Source: Pachypanchax playfairii
Taxonomy: Eukaryota > Chordata > Actinopteri > Cyprinodontiformes > Aplocheilidae
DNA length: 64,000 nucleotides
Assembly: GCA_006937955.1 (NCBI GenBank)
Contig: SSNP01000007.1
Span: forward strand, 2,216,796-2,280,795
Direction of reading: 5' to 3'
Position 1 is the first letter of the stretch; each line of letters begins with the position of its first letter. A program made the translations under genes and the position numbers. Under the pieces are notes generated by a model. The model did no database searches, was not told where the DNA came from, and saw only the letters and a list, made by a program, of their open reading frames with translations. Of this stretch, positions 1 to 10,671 are shown one piece after another.

Positions 1-1348
1 GGCGTTCCTGCACTGACGGTTCTAGTTCAGTCACATGAGAACTCAGTGGTTTTCTTTATGAACTGGTTGTGTGTGTGAGTGTGATAGACAGGTGGATATA
101 TAAAACATTCACTCTGCATGTTTCATGTTGAAACACAGTATCTGTTCTTTAATCCTGAACTTAATAAAGTTTAAATGAGTGGGTGTTGCTGTCCACAGTG
201 TTTATATTGTCTGTTCCAGTGTGAAGACGGGGTCTGCAGCAGGCTGAATGTTTGGCATGGCGACCAGCTGCAGCTTCTTGTTTCAGTGTTCTTTCTTGTG
301 CTGCAGCTGTTCTGTGGCTTCACTTTAAAACAGACCTGGAACAAAAATCACACTAACAATTTCCCTGGAAGCAAATCTAAATCATAAATGGTTTACGCCG
401 TGGACATTATGTTAACTCAGATCTCTCAGGCTTCTGGTTCCTGACAGTGAAAAAGCTTCTGTCTCTTCTGAACTGCGAGGTTTAGGGTTTGTTTTGCTCG
501 TGACTCTGGATGATATTTGGGGTGTTGTTGTGTTTATGTCCCGAGGTTCTTCAGACATTCAGCTGATCGAGCAGCAGTGTTGGATTTCATCATGCTGTTT
601 ACACCTTCCCTCATCAGTGAGAGGGAGGAGACATCTCTCTCTCTTTCTGTGTGTGTGTGTGTGTTTCCAGTAGTGCTGACATCTCCAACCTGATGGTAGG
701 CAGAGACTTACACAGAGTCTCTGCAGGGTACACGCACATCACGTCCTCTCAGCTCTTCCGTTAAGGTGTCCCCCCCCTCGTTTTTCCTTCCTGTCACCTC
801 CTCAACACCTCCTGATGCACCTCCTTTGTACATCAGTGGAGAGGAACACTGAGCTCTCTCTCTTCCTGCTCTTGTCACTGTTTCTGTTCAGAAGGAGTTT
901 TTAGGGTCTCTGTCCCCTGCAGCTAACACACACTGTTAAAATCAGACGTGTGTGTGTGGAGTTGTGGGGCGGTTTGGTTCAACCTGATGCTATTAATACA
1001 AGCTAATGAACATTATCTGGATGGTAGGTGATCCTGCCCTGGCCAGCGAGGGGAGGAGCAGCAGAGAGGAGGGAAAGCAGCGCTGCAGTAGTTTCACACC
1101 AGTCGTTCTCTGTCAGCTCGTCCTCTCTTGTGGAAATGGGAGAAAGTGAAAGCTAAACAGATGCTTTAAGTTTTGTTTCTCACCAAGTCTTAATCTCCCT
1201 CCACATTTACAATCCTCAGCGTCTCTCTGCATGTCAGGAACAGAGGATGGGGCTGTTACATGTCTACCTGTGCTGAGGTGTATAACAATAACTGGTTTAC
1301 AATCAAAACACAAGTTGTGGAGCGCTCAGTGAGAGATTTTCTCCAGTT
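1..1348. other. Upstream or intronic non-coding sequence
   Basis: No exon or gene is recognisable here. The stretch has short TG runs (about 649-664) and a pyrimidine-rich patch near 765-800. It is either the 5' flank of uckl1 or part of its first intron, depending on where the true first exon lies. There is no strong CpG island to mark a promoter. Confidence 0.5.
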
Positions 1349-1416
1349 ATGAACTCTCTTCCATCTTACTCAGGAGCCAGAGTATCTGGCTGTTGGACTT
1401 TAAGATCTGATGGCAG
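1349..1416 (+). CDS. uckl1: Candidate first coding exon of uckl1 (weak)
   Basis: An ATG at 1349 opens 22 codons plus two bases and runs into a strong donor (GGCAG|GTAAGT). Joined to the acceptor at 2856, it is in frame with the recognised uckl1 coding sequence. This would give a 533-residue protein, close to the 548 residues of human UCKL1. The encoded residues (starting MNSLPSYSG) do not resemble the Pro/Ala-rich mammalian N-terminus, and frame agreement has a one-in-three chance of being accidental. The true first exon may instead lie upstream of the window. The ATG at 1409 (ATGGCAG before the same donor) is out of frame. Confidence 0.3.
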
Positions 1417-2855
1417 GTAAGTGTTTTGATTATTTCCTGCTGTCTCGGGTGAAACAGCTCAAATATCTACAGTGAAAGTCTGATCTGCAGCTCTGGTCGG
1501 AGTATTGAAGGTATTTGTTGGTAAATTGTATTTTAGTGTGTTTTGCATCTTTAAGGAACTTTGATGGTGATTTTGTGTTGAATCATATGACTCAGTAACT
1601 TTACAAATAAATGGCTCCATGCAAATACGTCAGGGTTGAATTGCGCGATGCAAATGTTTGTGTTGTGCATTCGTTATTGATCTTTGGGTTTCTATGGAGA
1701 CACAGTTCAGTTTGTTGACATGGACGCTGAACCCTGTCCTGTCAGCTCTCATCTCTCTGAAAGATGCTCGTAGTTTGGATCCGAGGTTGAGTTTGAGCGG
1801 AGAACGAGGGAATGATTCAGCACAGATCAGCTGGTCTAATCGCTCATGGCACCCTGCTTTGGTTTTAACTGATAACCCGGCTGGAGGGTCCCGGGGTCTC
1901 TGTTGGTTCTGCACAGCCCAGATGAGCGGGATGTGATAACACTTGGTGTTGCTCTGACCTCTATGTTCCACCTGAGGAGGATGATAACACACAGAAGTTG
2001 ACTGGACACGGTCTGCTGTGGTTATGGCCTCTTTAGGTGACGTCAGATACTACAGTAAGTATTCACAGAAGATGATAGGAGTGAGATTGTGTAATTAAAC
2101 ATGAAGCAGTTCATAGTTTCCTAATCAGGTTTTTGCAGCCTCGTTCATGTTGCATGTAGCAGGACACGTGTTGCACTCAGACCTGCTGCTGCGTCCCGTC
2201 TGACCACTGACTTCATATCATACTGGTTATTTAATTAGTAGTTTGTGCAAATACTAATTGGTACAAGGCAGAACTGGCTTGATGATACTTCCAGCTGATA
2301 CTTGAGGTGAAGGACAGTTGGGAGTTTTTGCCAAACGCTATAAATGTGAAGATATAAGTCTGTTCTCTGATTGGACAGTTTGATCAGCAATTGAGGCATC
2401 ATCATCCAATCAGATTGAGAGAAGAAAGTAGGATCTAAACTTCAGGGTCTTTGTAAAATCGTTGATATTTTTACTAGAAACTTCCTGCAGATTGACAGTT
2501 TTTCAAAGTAATTTGAATTTACAAGCTGAAAATCTTCATCTTAAAAGAACATGTTGAACTATGTCTGCTGTTATCTTTGTTATCTGCAGCAGTTATTTTC
2601 TACTGGAGTGGACAAAGTTCATCTCCTGAAGAATCTAAAAACTAAACATTAACTCGTCCTTCGTTGTGTTTACTGTCTTGTTTTCTGTTCCACAGCTGTA
2701 AACATGAAGGTGTTAATCGGAAACATTAAAAAGAAAAATGATTCTTATTTTCCTTTCATTACCGCCCAAAGTTAAAAGTTTGATGAAGAGTGGATAGGAG
2801 CCTGTAGGATGCAGCATAAGAAAAGGTTCAATTTTAGTTTGTGTGTTTGTTGCAG

Positions 2856-3046
2856 AGGAGACGATGGATCGCTGGACCGACTCCTTCCTCCCGTGAGCGT
2901 GGGCATCTCTCCCAGGAAACGGACCACCAGTCAGAGTAAATCTGAGCCGCCTCTGCTGCGCACATCCAAACGAACCATCTACACCGCCGGCCGGCCACCC
3001 TGGTACAACGAACACGGGACACAGTCCAAAGAAGCCTTCGTCATCG
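2856..3046 (+). CDS. uckl1: uckl1 exon 2
   Basis: Acceptor TTGCAG at 2850-2855; donor GTAGGA from 3047. Begins with one base completing a split codon, then encodes GDDGSLDRLLPPVSVGISPR and the Ser/Arg-rich segment ending GTQSKEAFVI. This precedes the kinase domain and is strongly conserved in the family, including SKRTIYTAGRPPWYNEHG. Confidence 0.95.
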
Positions 3047-4084
3047 GTAGGAAGCCGAAACGAGACGTTTGAGTCCCGATGCTGGTTGTTCTGTTTCATT
3101 TAGTATAATGAGAGAAAACATCAGGAGGATGTTCACCACCAGATTAGATTAAAGATCTGATTTAATCCTCTTTTAAATGAACACACAGGAGTGTTTAATG
3201 TACATAATAATCTCCTAAACATATCTGTACCTGCCGCATTAAGTTACATGTTTGAAATAAACAAATGGATGACACAAGCAGAGGCGTCTCCACGGTGTTT
3301 ACACCTACAGTAATTAGCTGTCTGTGAGAGCGTGCAGGCCAGAACCAGCTGGATGTTGATGAAAGGAAGAACGACGTGACATACAAGTGTGTGGTTCTCC
3401 TACGCAGGAGCTGCCTTCACATCTCACGAGCACATAAACAGACCAGATCTTCTAACTTTTATCATGACAGATGTTAGAATCTGTTCTAAACAAGTCCAAC
3501 TTGTCTTTTTTTTTACTTTAAACACTAAAACGCACTTAAAGTTCAAGAAAAATTCAAATCATATGAATTTATTTAGTTGACGAAGAAACGCTGAAACAAT
3601 AAAAAGACTCTTGTTTAGATTACTTGTTTTTCTGTAGAGATTTGGTTTCTGCGTGTTACTCGTACGGGTTAGCTAAAGTTCACGGTTCCTGTAAATGTTC
3701 TGCAAACATGGCAACCTGAAACGGCGTCCAATCAGAGACTAGCGCCGTGACAGAACAGCCACATCAGCATCAGGCAGGTGACTCTCTCTACTCGTGTCTG
3801 TCTCCTGTAGGTCTGTGCGGCGGCAGCGCCTCAGGAAAAACTACCGTAGCCAGAAAAATCATTGAAGCTTTAGATGTTCCCTGGGTTGTTCTGCTCCCCA
3901 TGGACTCGTTCTACAAGGTGTGTATGTTCATGCACAGTGTGTGTGTGTGTGTGTAAATGATGCTAAATCCTGATGTTATTAGTGTTTTACATCAATCCAA
4001 GTATATTTACTTTCAGAAGAATAAAATTACTTGCTAACAGCCTTCAAGAGAAGAGTAGAAGAAGAGTGAGACTCCGTGCAGTGG

Positions 4085-4123
<39 letters not shown>

Positions 4124-7100
4124 CAAAATAGGATCCTCTTTGAACTGGGGAGGGGCGAGAAAATAAGAGTGAAAGAAAAGGAGAGCTGAAGAAGCGCGAA
4201 ACAAATCTGATACTTAACCCACTGAACCCCACCCACTCAGGTTATGTAACCCTGTCACATTGGGGGGGGGTCAGATCCACCAGTGACCGGAGCTGCTGCG
4301 GTTCGGTATCGGTCATCAGAGAACCTGACAGAACGCACACCTCCAGTTTGTTGTAGGGTTCAGAGACCTTCAGACTTCAGCCCCCAGCCCTCATACATGC
4401 AGCACTCAGTTCAGACGTCACAGTGGAGCACGATGTCCTCCTAAATTTAGGTCCTCTAACTTCAACTGTCCTCAAACAGCGAGCTGGTTTTTCACACAGA
4501 CTGTAAAAGCTGCTGTATTTATTACAGTGTTTGAGAGAATAGTGTGTGTGTGTGTGTGTGGGGGGGGGGCAGTTTCCTGACTTTTACTATCTTTCTGGGG
4601 TCCGAGGGTTCTTGTGGGGACCGAAGCCTGGTCCCCATGAGGGGGACTCCCCTTTTTAGGGTTAGGGGTTAGGTTTATAGGTATGGTGTGAATAGAGTTT
4701 TAGTTAGTCTTAGGGTTAGTTATAGATCAGTAATGGTTAAGGTTAGTAAAAGGGTTTGGGTTAGGTATAAATCTAGTTACTAAAATCAATGGAAGTCAAT
4801 GGACGGTCCCCATAAGGATACCAAAACACACTTGTGTTTGCGTAACACCTCGTTATCCGTGTGTTTGTTTCCGTGGCAGGTCCTGTCTCCAGAGGAGCAG
4901 ATTCTGGCTGCCAGTAATGATTTTAACTTTGACCATCCCGACGCCTTTGACTTTGATTTGCTGACACACACGCTGCGCAAACTCAAACAGGGCAAGAGTG
5001 TGAAGATCCCTGTGTATGACTTCACAACTCACGGGAGACAGAAGGACTGGGTAAGACCTGCGGCGTGCTGGACGGACGTGACATCACACACAGTCTCAGT
5101 ATTCTGTCGCGTCTGCAGTCGGATGCTGTTTGTGTCTCACAACTTTGAATAAACTCAGTGTGTTTCTGGGATGTGTTGGGTTTATATCTTCATGTTGTTA
5201 GCATGAACATTTTACTCACGTGTGTGTTTATATCAGAAAACTTTATATGGAGCCAGTGTTATCATCTTCGAGGGAATCATGTCCTTTGCAGACAAAGAGC
5301 TCCTGAAGGTATTTTCTTGTTGTTTTTACTAAACATCATTTAGCTGTGACTGAACTGTGCACGTTAATCTCTGATTGTTTCCCATCAGCTGTTGGACATG
5401 AAGATCTTCGTGGAAACGGACTCTGACATCCGTTTGGTGCGTCGGCTGAGGAGGGACATCACAGAAAGAGGCCGGGACATCGAGGGCGTCATCAAACAGT
5501 ACAACAAGTTTGTGAAACCGGCCTTCGAACAGTACATCGAACCCACCATGCGCCTGGCGGACCTGGTGGTGCCACGCGGTGCGTGCAAATAAACATACAT
5601 GTATATAATTACACGTGAACAGCTGTGAAAGAAAGAAACATGCTTCATGTTCGGTATCGTGTTTCTATTCAGGCGTTTGTTTTTGTGTCGTCGTTTCAGG
5701 TGGAGGCAACATGGTGGCGATTGATCTGATTGTGCAGCATGTTCACAGTCAGCTGGAGGAGGTGAGAAAGGTCACGCTCATGGTGGACACGCACCCAACA
5801 CACAAACTAACAGAGTCAGGAGATTCTAGTTCTTTACTGCTGTCACTCATCAGGATTCACCTGCAGGTGTTGCTGCTCCCTCTAGTGGACAGGAAACAAA
5901 GTGCACAGGTTTTATTTATGTAGAACCAGAGAACAAATATACACAACTAACCAGATTGAGGACAGAAGCTGTTTGTTTATCTGAGGGATATTTGTTGATC
6001 ATCATGTCGCTGTTCTGAGCCTGACATGACCTCATCTGTTTGGTCCAGTGATGTTACCTGCGTTCACGATAAGGAGGATCATTATTTCTTTATAACGGGT
6101 CAAACCTCAAGACACATTGTAGCCATTTGGTTATTGGTTTAAAAGTGACACAATAAAGAGGAATTTAACCCTGTAAGACCAAACTCATCAAAAAATAGCC
6201 AGGAAATTCTGATCTTTTGGAACTGAGATGTTTATAAACCCTTAGAATGAAATCCACAGAAATGTATTTGCCATATCATGTTGTTTATGCAGTGGTGTCC
6301 AACTCCAGGCCTCGAGGGCCACTATCCTGCATGTTTTAGATGTTTCCCTGTTTCAACACACCTGATTCAAATCCTCTGCATTTCAATAAGTTCTGCAGAA
6401 GCCTGTTAACGACTTGTTCATTTGAATCAGGTGTGCTGAAGCAGGGAAACATCTAAAACATGCAGGATAGTGGCCCTCGAGGCCTGACTTTGGGCACCCC
6501 TGCTCAAGACACATTGTAGCCATTTGGTTATTGGTTTAAAAGTGACACAATAAAGAGGAATTTAACCCTGTAAGACCAAACTCATCAAAAAATAGCCAGG
6601 AAATTCTGATCTTTTGGAACTGAGATGTTTATAAACCCTTAGAATGAAATCCACAGAAATGTATTTGCCATATCATGTTGTTTATGATTTTTTATTTTTT
6701 TTTGCATTGCACTAGTTTTATGGTTCAATTTTAACATAAAGAATGAGTTTTTCCTAATAAATATGGATTCTTTAAATAGAGAAAATACTTATATTACATG
6801 ATTATGATTTTTGATGTAACTGTTACCGTAACGTCTCTGGGAGCAGCCATGTTGGAAATGATCCAAACTAAACTTGAGCTGCAGATCATATACAACATGT
6901 TATTAAGGCAAATATTGATCATGTTGATGAGATAGAGATCTCGGAAACTCATCTAGTAAATATAATATGTTAAACTGAATTCATGCACACCAGCATGTAT
7001 GTGTGCGACGCTCTCTGATTGGTCACTTTTATCACTCACAAAGTCTCTGATCTTAATACTTGAATGTTAATCAATCAGTCCAAGATGCATCATTTATTAC

Positions 7101-8609
7101 TCAACCTGCTCTAGTCACAGATCACAACACACACACACAGTCTCACACATGCTGCTTATGCATTGTTGTCTCCCCCCTCCTCTGTCTCCTCCGTCGCTCA
7201 CAGCGCGAGCTCAGCGTCAGGTACAGTGGTCTTTATTCTATCTTTCATTCTCTCTACATCTTCTCACTTCCTCCAGCTTCTTGGTGGAAAGCCGCCGTTC
7301 TCTCCCGCCGCTGTTCTGGCTGCCAGGAAACGACACCAGGCGGCACTATTGTATCTGGAAACCCAGTGCAGTTAGTCCCAATCGCTTTGGATCAAATACA
7401 AATGAAAGAACCCTGAGAAGTTTGTATAAAACTCCAGGAGAAGTGCGGCGCAGCCAGCATTTCTTATTAAGGTGTCCCTCTTTATGTTTTATAGAAACGA
7501 CATCTCACTCTCTTCCTGCTTCCTGTGTCTAAAAATACTGGTAGGAGTTGAGTAACTGACCTCTCCTTTAAGTAGCAACAAGAGAGTGCGAGTGACTCGA
7601 ACAGAAAGCGCGAGAGAGGAAGCTCTCGCTGCAGCTATTGTTGATTATCACATACCTCAGCCACAGTGAAAGTTTCCAATACCGTACTACAAAGCTCTGA
7701 GTTTTTCCATTGAATGTCGGCCACAGCACATGAGACAGACAGAGAAAGGAAGTGAGCTTGGTGTCTGTCTTTAGACACAGGATGTGCTGGGGCCTGTGAG
7801 CCGAAATACCAGCCTTTACTGTTCGGCATGGTGAAAGAGTGGCAGCCGCACGATCGCTTGTGCACCTCCCACGCGTACACACAGTGGATGTACACGTGTA
7901 GATATCGAAATCAGATCCAAAAACTCTTGTTTTAGCATCTGCAGAGATCTGTTAAAGCGCCGCATGGGACCCGAGGCCTCGTCAGCGTTGTGCTAAATGC
8001 ACATGATACAAAAAAAAGTCACTTTCACAGGCGTCATGAAGCTGTCATTCTTTACACTGTGTCTGATGAACCTTCAACCAGCTGATGATTTGCTTTTTTC
8101 TTTCTCTTATCTGTTGTTTTCTGTCCTCTCCGTTGTGACTGCTGTGTTTTGTCATAAAAATCTTCCCTTAGAGGAAACTTCGCTGGGATATGTGAGCAGT
8201 TTTTGTTACGATTTCGCTCTCCTCCTTTTTTTTGTTTTGTTTTTGCATTTTGCTGATCTGAAGCTTCTTGTTGATCCTGCAGCTTCAGCTTGTTTGTATC
8301 ACTGATTAACTGTTTGGTTTTTCCTCTCGAGTCTGACTCCAACTCAGACCAGCGAGAGACTCGAGCTGCAAATGAACTGATTTCTTACTGTGTGTGAGAA
8401 GCTTCTGGTTGAGGTTGGAGTTCGGACCTTTTGATCACGGTTCAGATGTTTCTCTGTGATAACCTGCTGTGCTGTGCCGTCGTGTCTTTTCACCATCAGT
8501 ATATTTAAAAAACTTGTTATTTGTTTTTGCATGTGTGTTTTTGTCTGCAGGCGTCTTTGTTTCTGAATTTGAAAACCAAACTTGTGCACAAGCATTGTTT
8601 GCACTCACA

Positions 8610-8646
<37 letters not shown>

Positions 8647-10671
8647 TATTCAAGTCTCTGTCCATCTTTCTTTCATTTTGCCATTCTCACCCTTCGCCAC
8701 CCACACACTATTTGTTACCATGGTTACAGGGCAGCCCTGGCTTCTGCACACCAGGCCCAGCCCCTCCCACAAACCCTCAGCATTTTGGAGAGCACCCCCC
8801 AGGTCAGAGGCATGCACACCATCATCAGGTAAAAGCTATGAAGCCTCATTTAGTTATGTTGAACAACCAGGTGTTTAAAAACCACATTAAAGCTTTTATT
8901 CTTTTCTTTTACTGATCGTCTCTTTTAGAAACAAGGAAACCAGCCGCGATGAGTTCATCTTCTACTCTAAGAGGCTGATGCGTCTGTTGATCGAGCGAGC
9001 GCTCTCCTTGCTCCCCTCACAGGTTCCAAACACACGTTAAATACACACGTTAAAGAGCGAGAGAGCGACATGACGCAGCCGAGATCTGAAAACAGATAGA
9101 AAAAAAAAAAAAAAGAGAAAGATGAATGGAAAAAGATTGAGATGGCCTGAGACATCAGCATGGAAACTTCTCTTTTCACCACAGTGGAAAGTTTTTATGT
9201 TTGAATTCTGATCTGAGCTGCAGTTACACAAACACAGAGAAGTTTTAGTTTGACTCTAATGCTGCTCTGCTCTCACACTGCGACATGATCTCAGGTCCAC
9301 GTCGTCCAGACCCCTCAGGGAGAGGACTACGAAGGCAGGACGTTCCACGGGAAGAGGGTGAGTCTCTGACGAGGTGAAACCACGAATCTGTTTATATGTT
9401 TGTTGATTTGGACTTATTTATTTTAGATCACTGGCGTGTCCATCCTGAGAGCTGGGGAGACCATGGAGCCAGCGCTGAGGGCTGTTTGCAAAGACGTGCG
9501 CATTGGCAAAATCCTGATCCAGACCAATCAGGACACAGGAGAGCCGGAGGTACTGAACCCCACCAGAGGCCTGAGTGTGGCACAACTTCCTCCTTTAGAA
9601 ACACTGATCTGTGATCTGTTGTCTGTTTTTACATGTAAAAATAAAAAACTTCTGAGTTTAAAAATGAATTTCTCGACAGTAACATGACGGTCAGCTGCTG
9701 GTAACTAGTTTCAGACATTAAATTGTGTAAAATTATGAGCGTTTCATTGAATTGTTCTGACACTTCTGCATTTGTCCGAACTGTAAATTCATTTGTGACG
9801 TTCCAGTGAATGTGATGCAGATGTTCCGTCTCTACGTGTCTTATTGTCTTCAGTTTACTTGTCTCCAGTCAGTCACAACTTAGTGTCTTCAGTCTCCATC
9901 TGAAGTCACTTTTTATATTTACAGAAACTCAAATCCAAAACGTTTTGAGGCTTTTTTGTTGAAAGTAATTTTAGTAACATTTTTGGAACATTTTCAAAAT
10001 TTGTGCGATGAGGTGGCGAGACCCTCGCAAACATCTGGAGATAAAACTGCAGCTCTGTCTCTGACCTGCATCTGGTTTCATGTTTTATTCTAACTGACAT
10101 GAACTGGATGCAGCTACAGGTCACGTGTGTCCAATGCGTGTTATCAACTCTCATCTTCATGTTTCAGCTTCATTACCTTCGTCTTCCCAAAGATATCAGT
10201 GAAGATCACGTGATACTGATGGACTGCACTGTGTCCACTGGAGCCGCCGCCCTGATGGCTGTTCGAGTCCTACTGGTGCGACTTCACAAAATCCCCGCGA
10301 TCCACGCGCAAGTTTAATTTGATGCTGATTTTTTTTAAAGCTTTGTTTTAATTATTTTTAGGATCATGACGTTCAGGAGGACAAGATCCTGCTGGTGTCG
10401 TTGCTGATGGCAGAAATGGGAGTCCACTCGGTCGCTTACGCCTTTCCACAGGTCAAAATCATCACTACAGCTGTGGACAAGAAGGTCAACGACGTCTTTC
10501 ACATCATACCTGGTATAGGTGAGTGCTGCGCTAAGGGACCGTGTTTAAAAAGTTTGATTTATCTTTGGAGTTCTGATCGAATCTTTTGTAGGAAACTTTG
10601 GGGATCGGTACTTTGGCACAGACGCGCCCCCCGACTGGAGCGACGAGGAGACGGATGAACCCAGTTACTGA
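2856..10671 (+). CDS. uckl1: Uridine-cytidine kinase-like 1 (uckl1), 14 exons
   Basis: UCKL1 belongs to pyrimidine salvage, phosphorylating uridine and cytidine to their monophosphates. Exons read here: 2856-3046, 3811-3917, 4880-5050, 5237-5308, 5389-5578, 5700-5761, 7204-7220, 8730-8828, 8929-9022, 9295-9357, 9427-9549, 10168-10275, 10362-10518 and 10592-10671. All have GT-AG borders and compatible phases, giving 510 codons without exon 1. The N-terminal uridine kinase half carries the P-loop GGSASGKTT, then DHPDAFDFDL and the conserved YDFTTH and RRLRRDI segments. The C-terminal half is a UPRT-like domain with LRAGETMEPALRAV, a modified PRPP loop (MDCTVSTGAA) and the uracil-pocket-like segment PGIGNFGDRYFGTD. 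Identity is firm because the order and residues follow vertebrate UCKL1 throughout. Only the start is uncertain. No frameshift or internal stop was found. Confidence 0.97.
3811..3917 (+). CDS. uckl1: uckl1 exon 3 (P-loop)
   Basis: Acceptor CTGTAG at 3805-3810; donor GTGTGT from 3918. Encodes LCGGSASGKTTVARKIIE, the Walker A nucleotide-binding loop of the uridine kinase domain, and the MDSFYK segment. Confidence 0.96.
4088..4118. repeat. (GA)n microsatellite
   Basis: About 15 uninterrupted GA units in uckl1 intron 3. Confidence 0.95.
4580..4832. mobile_element. MITE-like fish repeat with telomere-like core in uckl1 intron 3
   Basis: Inverted ends CTTGTGGGGACC (about 4611) and GGTCCCCATAAGG (about 4806) enclose an array of degenerate GGGTTAG units, and GGAAGTCAATGGACGG lies at the right edge. 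This pattern is familiar as a high-copy interspersed repeat in teleosts. Bounds are approximate. The right end lies about 50 bp from the exon 4 acceptor. Confidence 0.6.
4880..5050 (+). CDS. uckl1: uckl1 exon 4
   Basis: Acceptor TGGCAG ending at 4879; donor GTAAGA from 5051. Phase 0 at both ends, 57 codons. Encodes FNFDHPDAFDFDLL and IPVYDFTTHGRQKDW, which match the nucleoside-binding region of uridine kinases. The acceptor lies only about 50 bp from the telomere-like repeat in intron 3. Confidence 0.96.
5237..5308 (+). CDS. uckl1: uckl1 exon 5
   Basis: Acceptor ATCAG ending at 5236; donor GTATTT from 5309. Encodes 24 codons, KTLYGASVIIFEGIMSFADK followed by ELLK: the conserved core strand of the kinase domain. 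Confidence 0.96.
5389..5578 (+). CDS. uckl1: uckl1 exon 6
   Basis: Acceptor CATCAG ending at 5388; donor GTGCGT from 5579. Encodes LLDMKIFVETDSDIRLVRR and the ERGRDIEGVIKQYNKFVKP segment: the lid and C-terminal part of the kinase domain. Confidence 0.96.
5700..5761 (+). CDS. uckl1: uckl1 exon 7
   Basis: Acceptor TTTCAG ending at 5699; donor GTGAGA from 5762. Completes a split glycine codon and encodes GGNMVAIDLIVQHVHSQLEE, the end of the kinase domain. Confidence 0.95.
6106..6289. repeat. 184-bp direct repeat, left copy
   Basis: Starts CTCAAGACACATTG and ends TTGTTTATG. It reads as identical to 6503-6686, and the two copies exactly flank the palindromic MITE in uckl1 intron 7. Confidence 0.95.
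6290..6502. mobile_element. Palindromic hAT-type MITE (213 bp)
   Basis: Two arms of about 83 bp are reverse complements around a loop of about 47 bp. The ends are CAGTGGTGTCCAA at left and, as the reverse complement of the right end, CAGGGGTGCCCAAAG, which is hAT-like. The arms contain GGCCTCGAGGGCC-type sequence and ATGTTTTAGATGTTTCCCTG. There is no coding capacity. An 8-bp target duplication is not separable from the 184-bp repeat on either side. Confidence 0.85.
6503..6686. repeat. 184-bp direct repeat, right copy
   Basis: Second copy of 6106-6289, offset by 397 bp, with no mismatch seen by eye. The next base after the copy (6687) differs from the base after the left copy. Confidence 0.95.
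7204..7220 (+). CDS. uckl1: uckl1 exon 8, 17-nt microexon
   Basis: Pyrimidine-rich acceptor ending CTCACAG at 7203; donor GTACAG from 7221. The 17 bases encode RELSV plus two bases of an arginine codon completed in exon 9. They link QLEE to RAALASAHQ exactly as in vertebrate UCKL1. Skipping it would shift the frame. Confidence 0.9.
8613..8645. repeat. (GT)n microsatellite
   Basis: About 16 GT units in uckl1 intron 8, roughly 85 bp upstream of the exon 9 acceptor. Confidence 0.95.
8730..8828 (+). CDS. uckl1: uckl1 exon 9
   Basis: Acceptor GTTACAG ending at 8729; donor GTAAAA from 8829. Encodes the linker into the UPRT-like domain: AALASAHQAQPLPQTLSILE, then STPQVRGMHTII and a split arginine codon. 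Confidence 0.95.
8929..9022 (+). CDS. uckl1: uckl1 exon 10
   Basis: Acceptor CTTTTAG ending at 8928; donor GTTCCA from 9023, a weak but valid GT donor. Encodes NKETSRDEFIFYSKRLMRLL and IERALSLLPSQ, the start of the UPRT-like fold. Confidence 0.94.
9295..9357 (+). CDS. uckl1: uckl1 exon 11
   Basis: Acceptor TCTCAG ending at 9294; donor GTGAGT from 9358. Encodes VHVVQTPQGEDYEGRTFHGK plus R. The human counterpart has cysteines in this stretch that are absent here. Confidence 0.94.
9427..9549 (+). CDS. uckl1: uckl1 exon 12
   Basis: Acceptor ATTTTAG ending at 9426; donor GTACTG from 9550. Encodes ITGVSILRAGETMEPALRAV and the CKDVRIGKILIQTNQ segment, the most conserved part of the UPRT-like domain. 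Confidence 0.96.
10168..10275 (+). CDS. uckl1: uckl1 exon 13 (PRPP-loop region)
   Basis: Acceptor TTTCAG ending at 10167; donor GTGCGA from 10276. Encodes LHYLRLPKDISEDHVIL and MDCTVSTGAAALMAV. Classical UPRTs have a DPMLATGGS-type PRPP loop here; the aspartate and TG are kept but GGS is GAA. Confidence 0.96.
10362..10518 (+). CDS. uckl1: uckl1 exon 14
   Basis: Acceptor TTTTTAG ending at 10361; donor GTGAGT from 10519. Encodes DHDVQEDKILLVSLLMAEMG and the VDKKVNDVFHIIPGI segment leading to the uracil-pocket motif. Confidence 0.96.
10592..10671 (+). CDS. uckl1: uckl1 last coding exon
   Basis: Acceptor TTTGTAG ending at 10591. Completes a split glycine codon, encodes NFGDRYFGTDAPPDWSDEET and ends DEPSY before a TGA at 10669-10671. 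The acidic tail resembles the mammalian C-terminus in character, but not residue for residue. Confidence 0.95.

Noticed and set aside
1409..1416. ATGGCAG before a strong donor as the uckl1 start
   Set aside because: It leaves one base before the donor, which is out of frame with exon 2; the recognised frame needs two.
2024..2054. ATG at 2024 running into a GTAAGT donor as an alternative uckl1 first exon
   Set aside because: The frame is wrong for the acceptor at 2856, and the compatible frame meets a TGA at once.
8327..8374. CTCGAGTCT / AGACTCGAG inverted repeat in uckl1 intron 8
   Set aside because: The 9-bp arms with a long spacer are not unusual at this scale.
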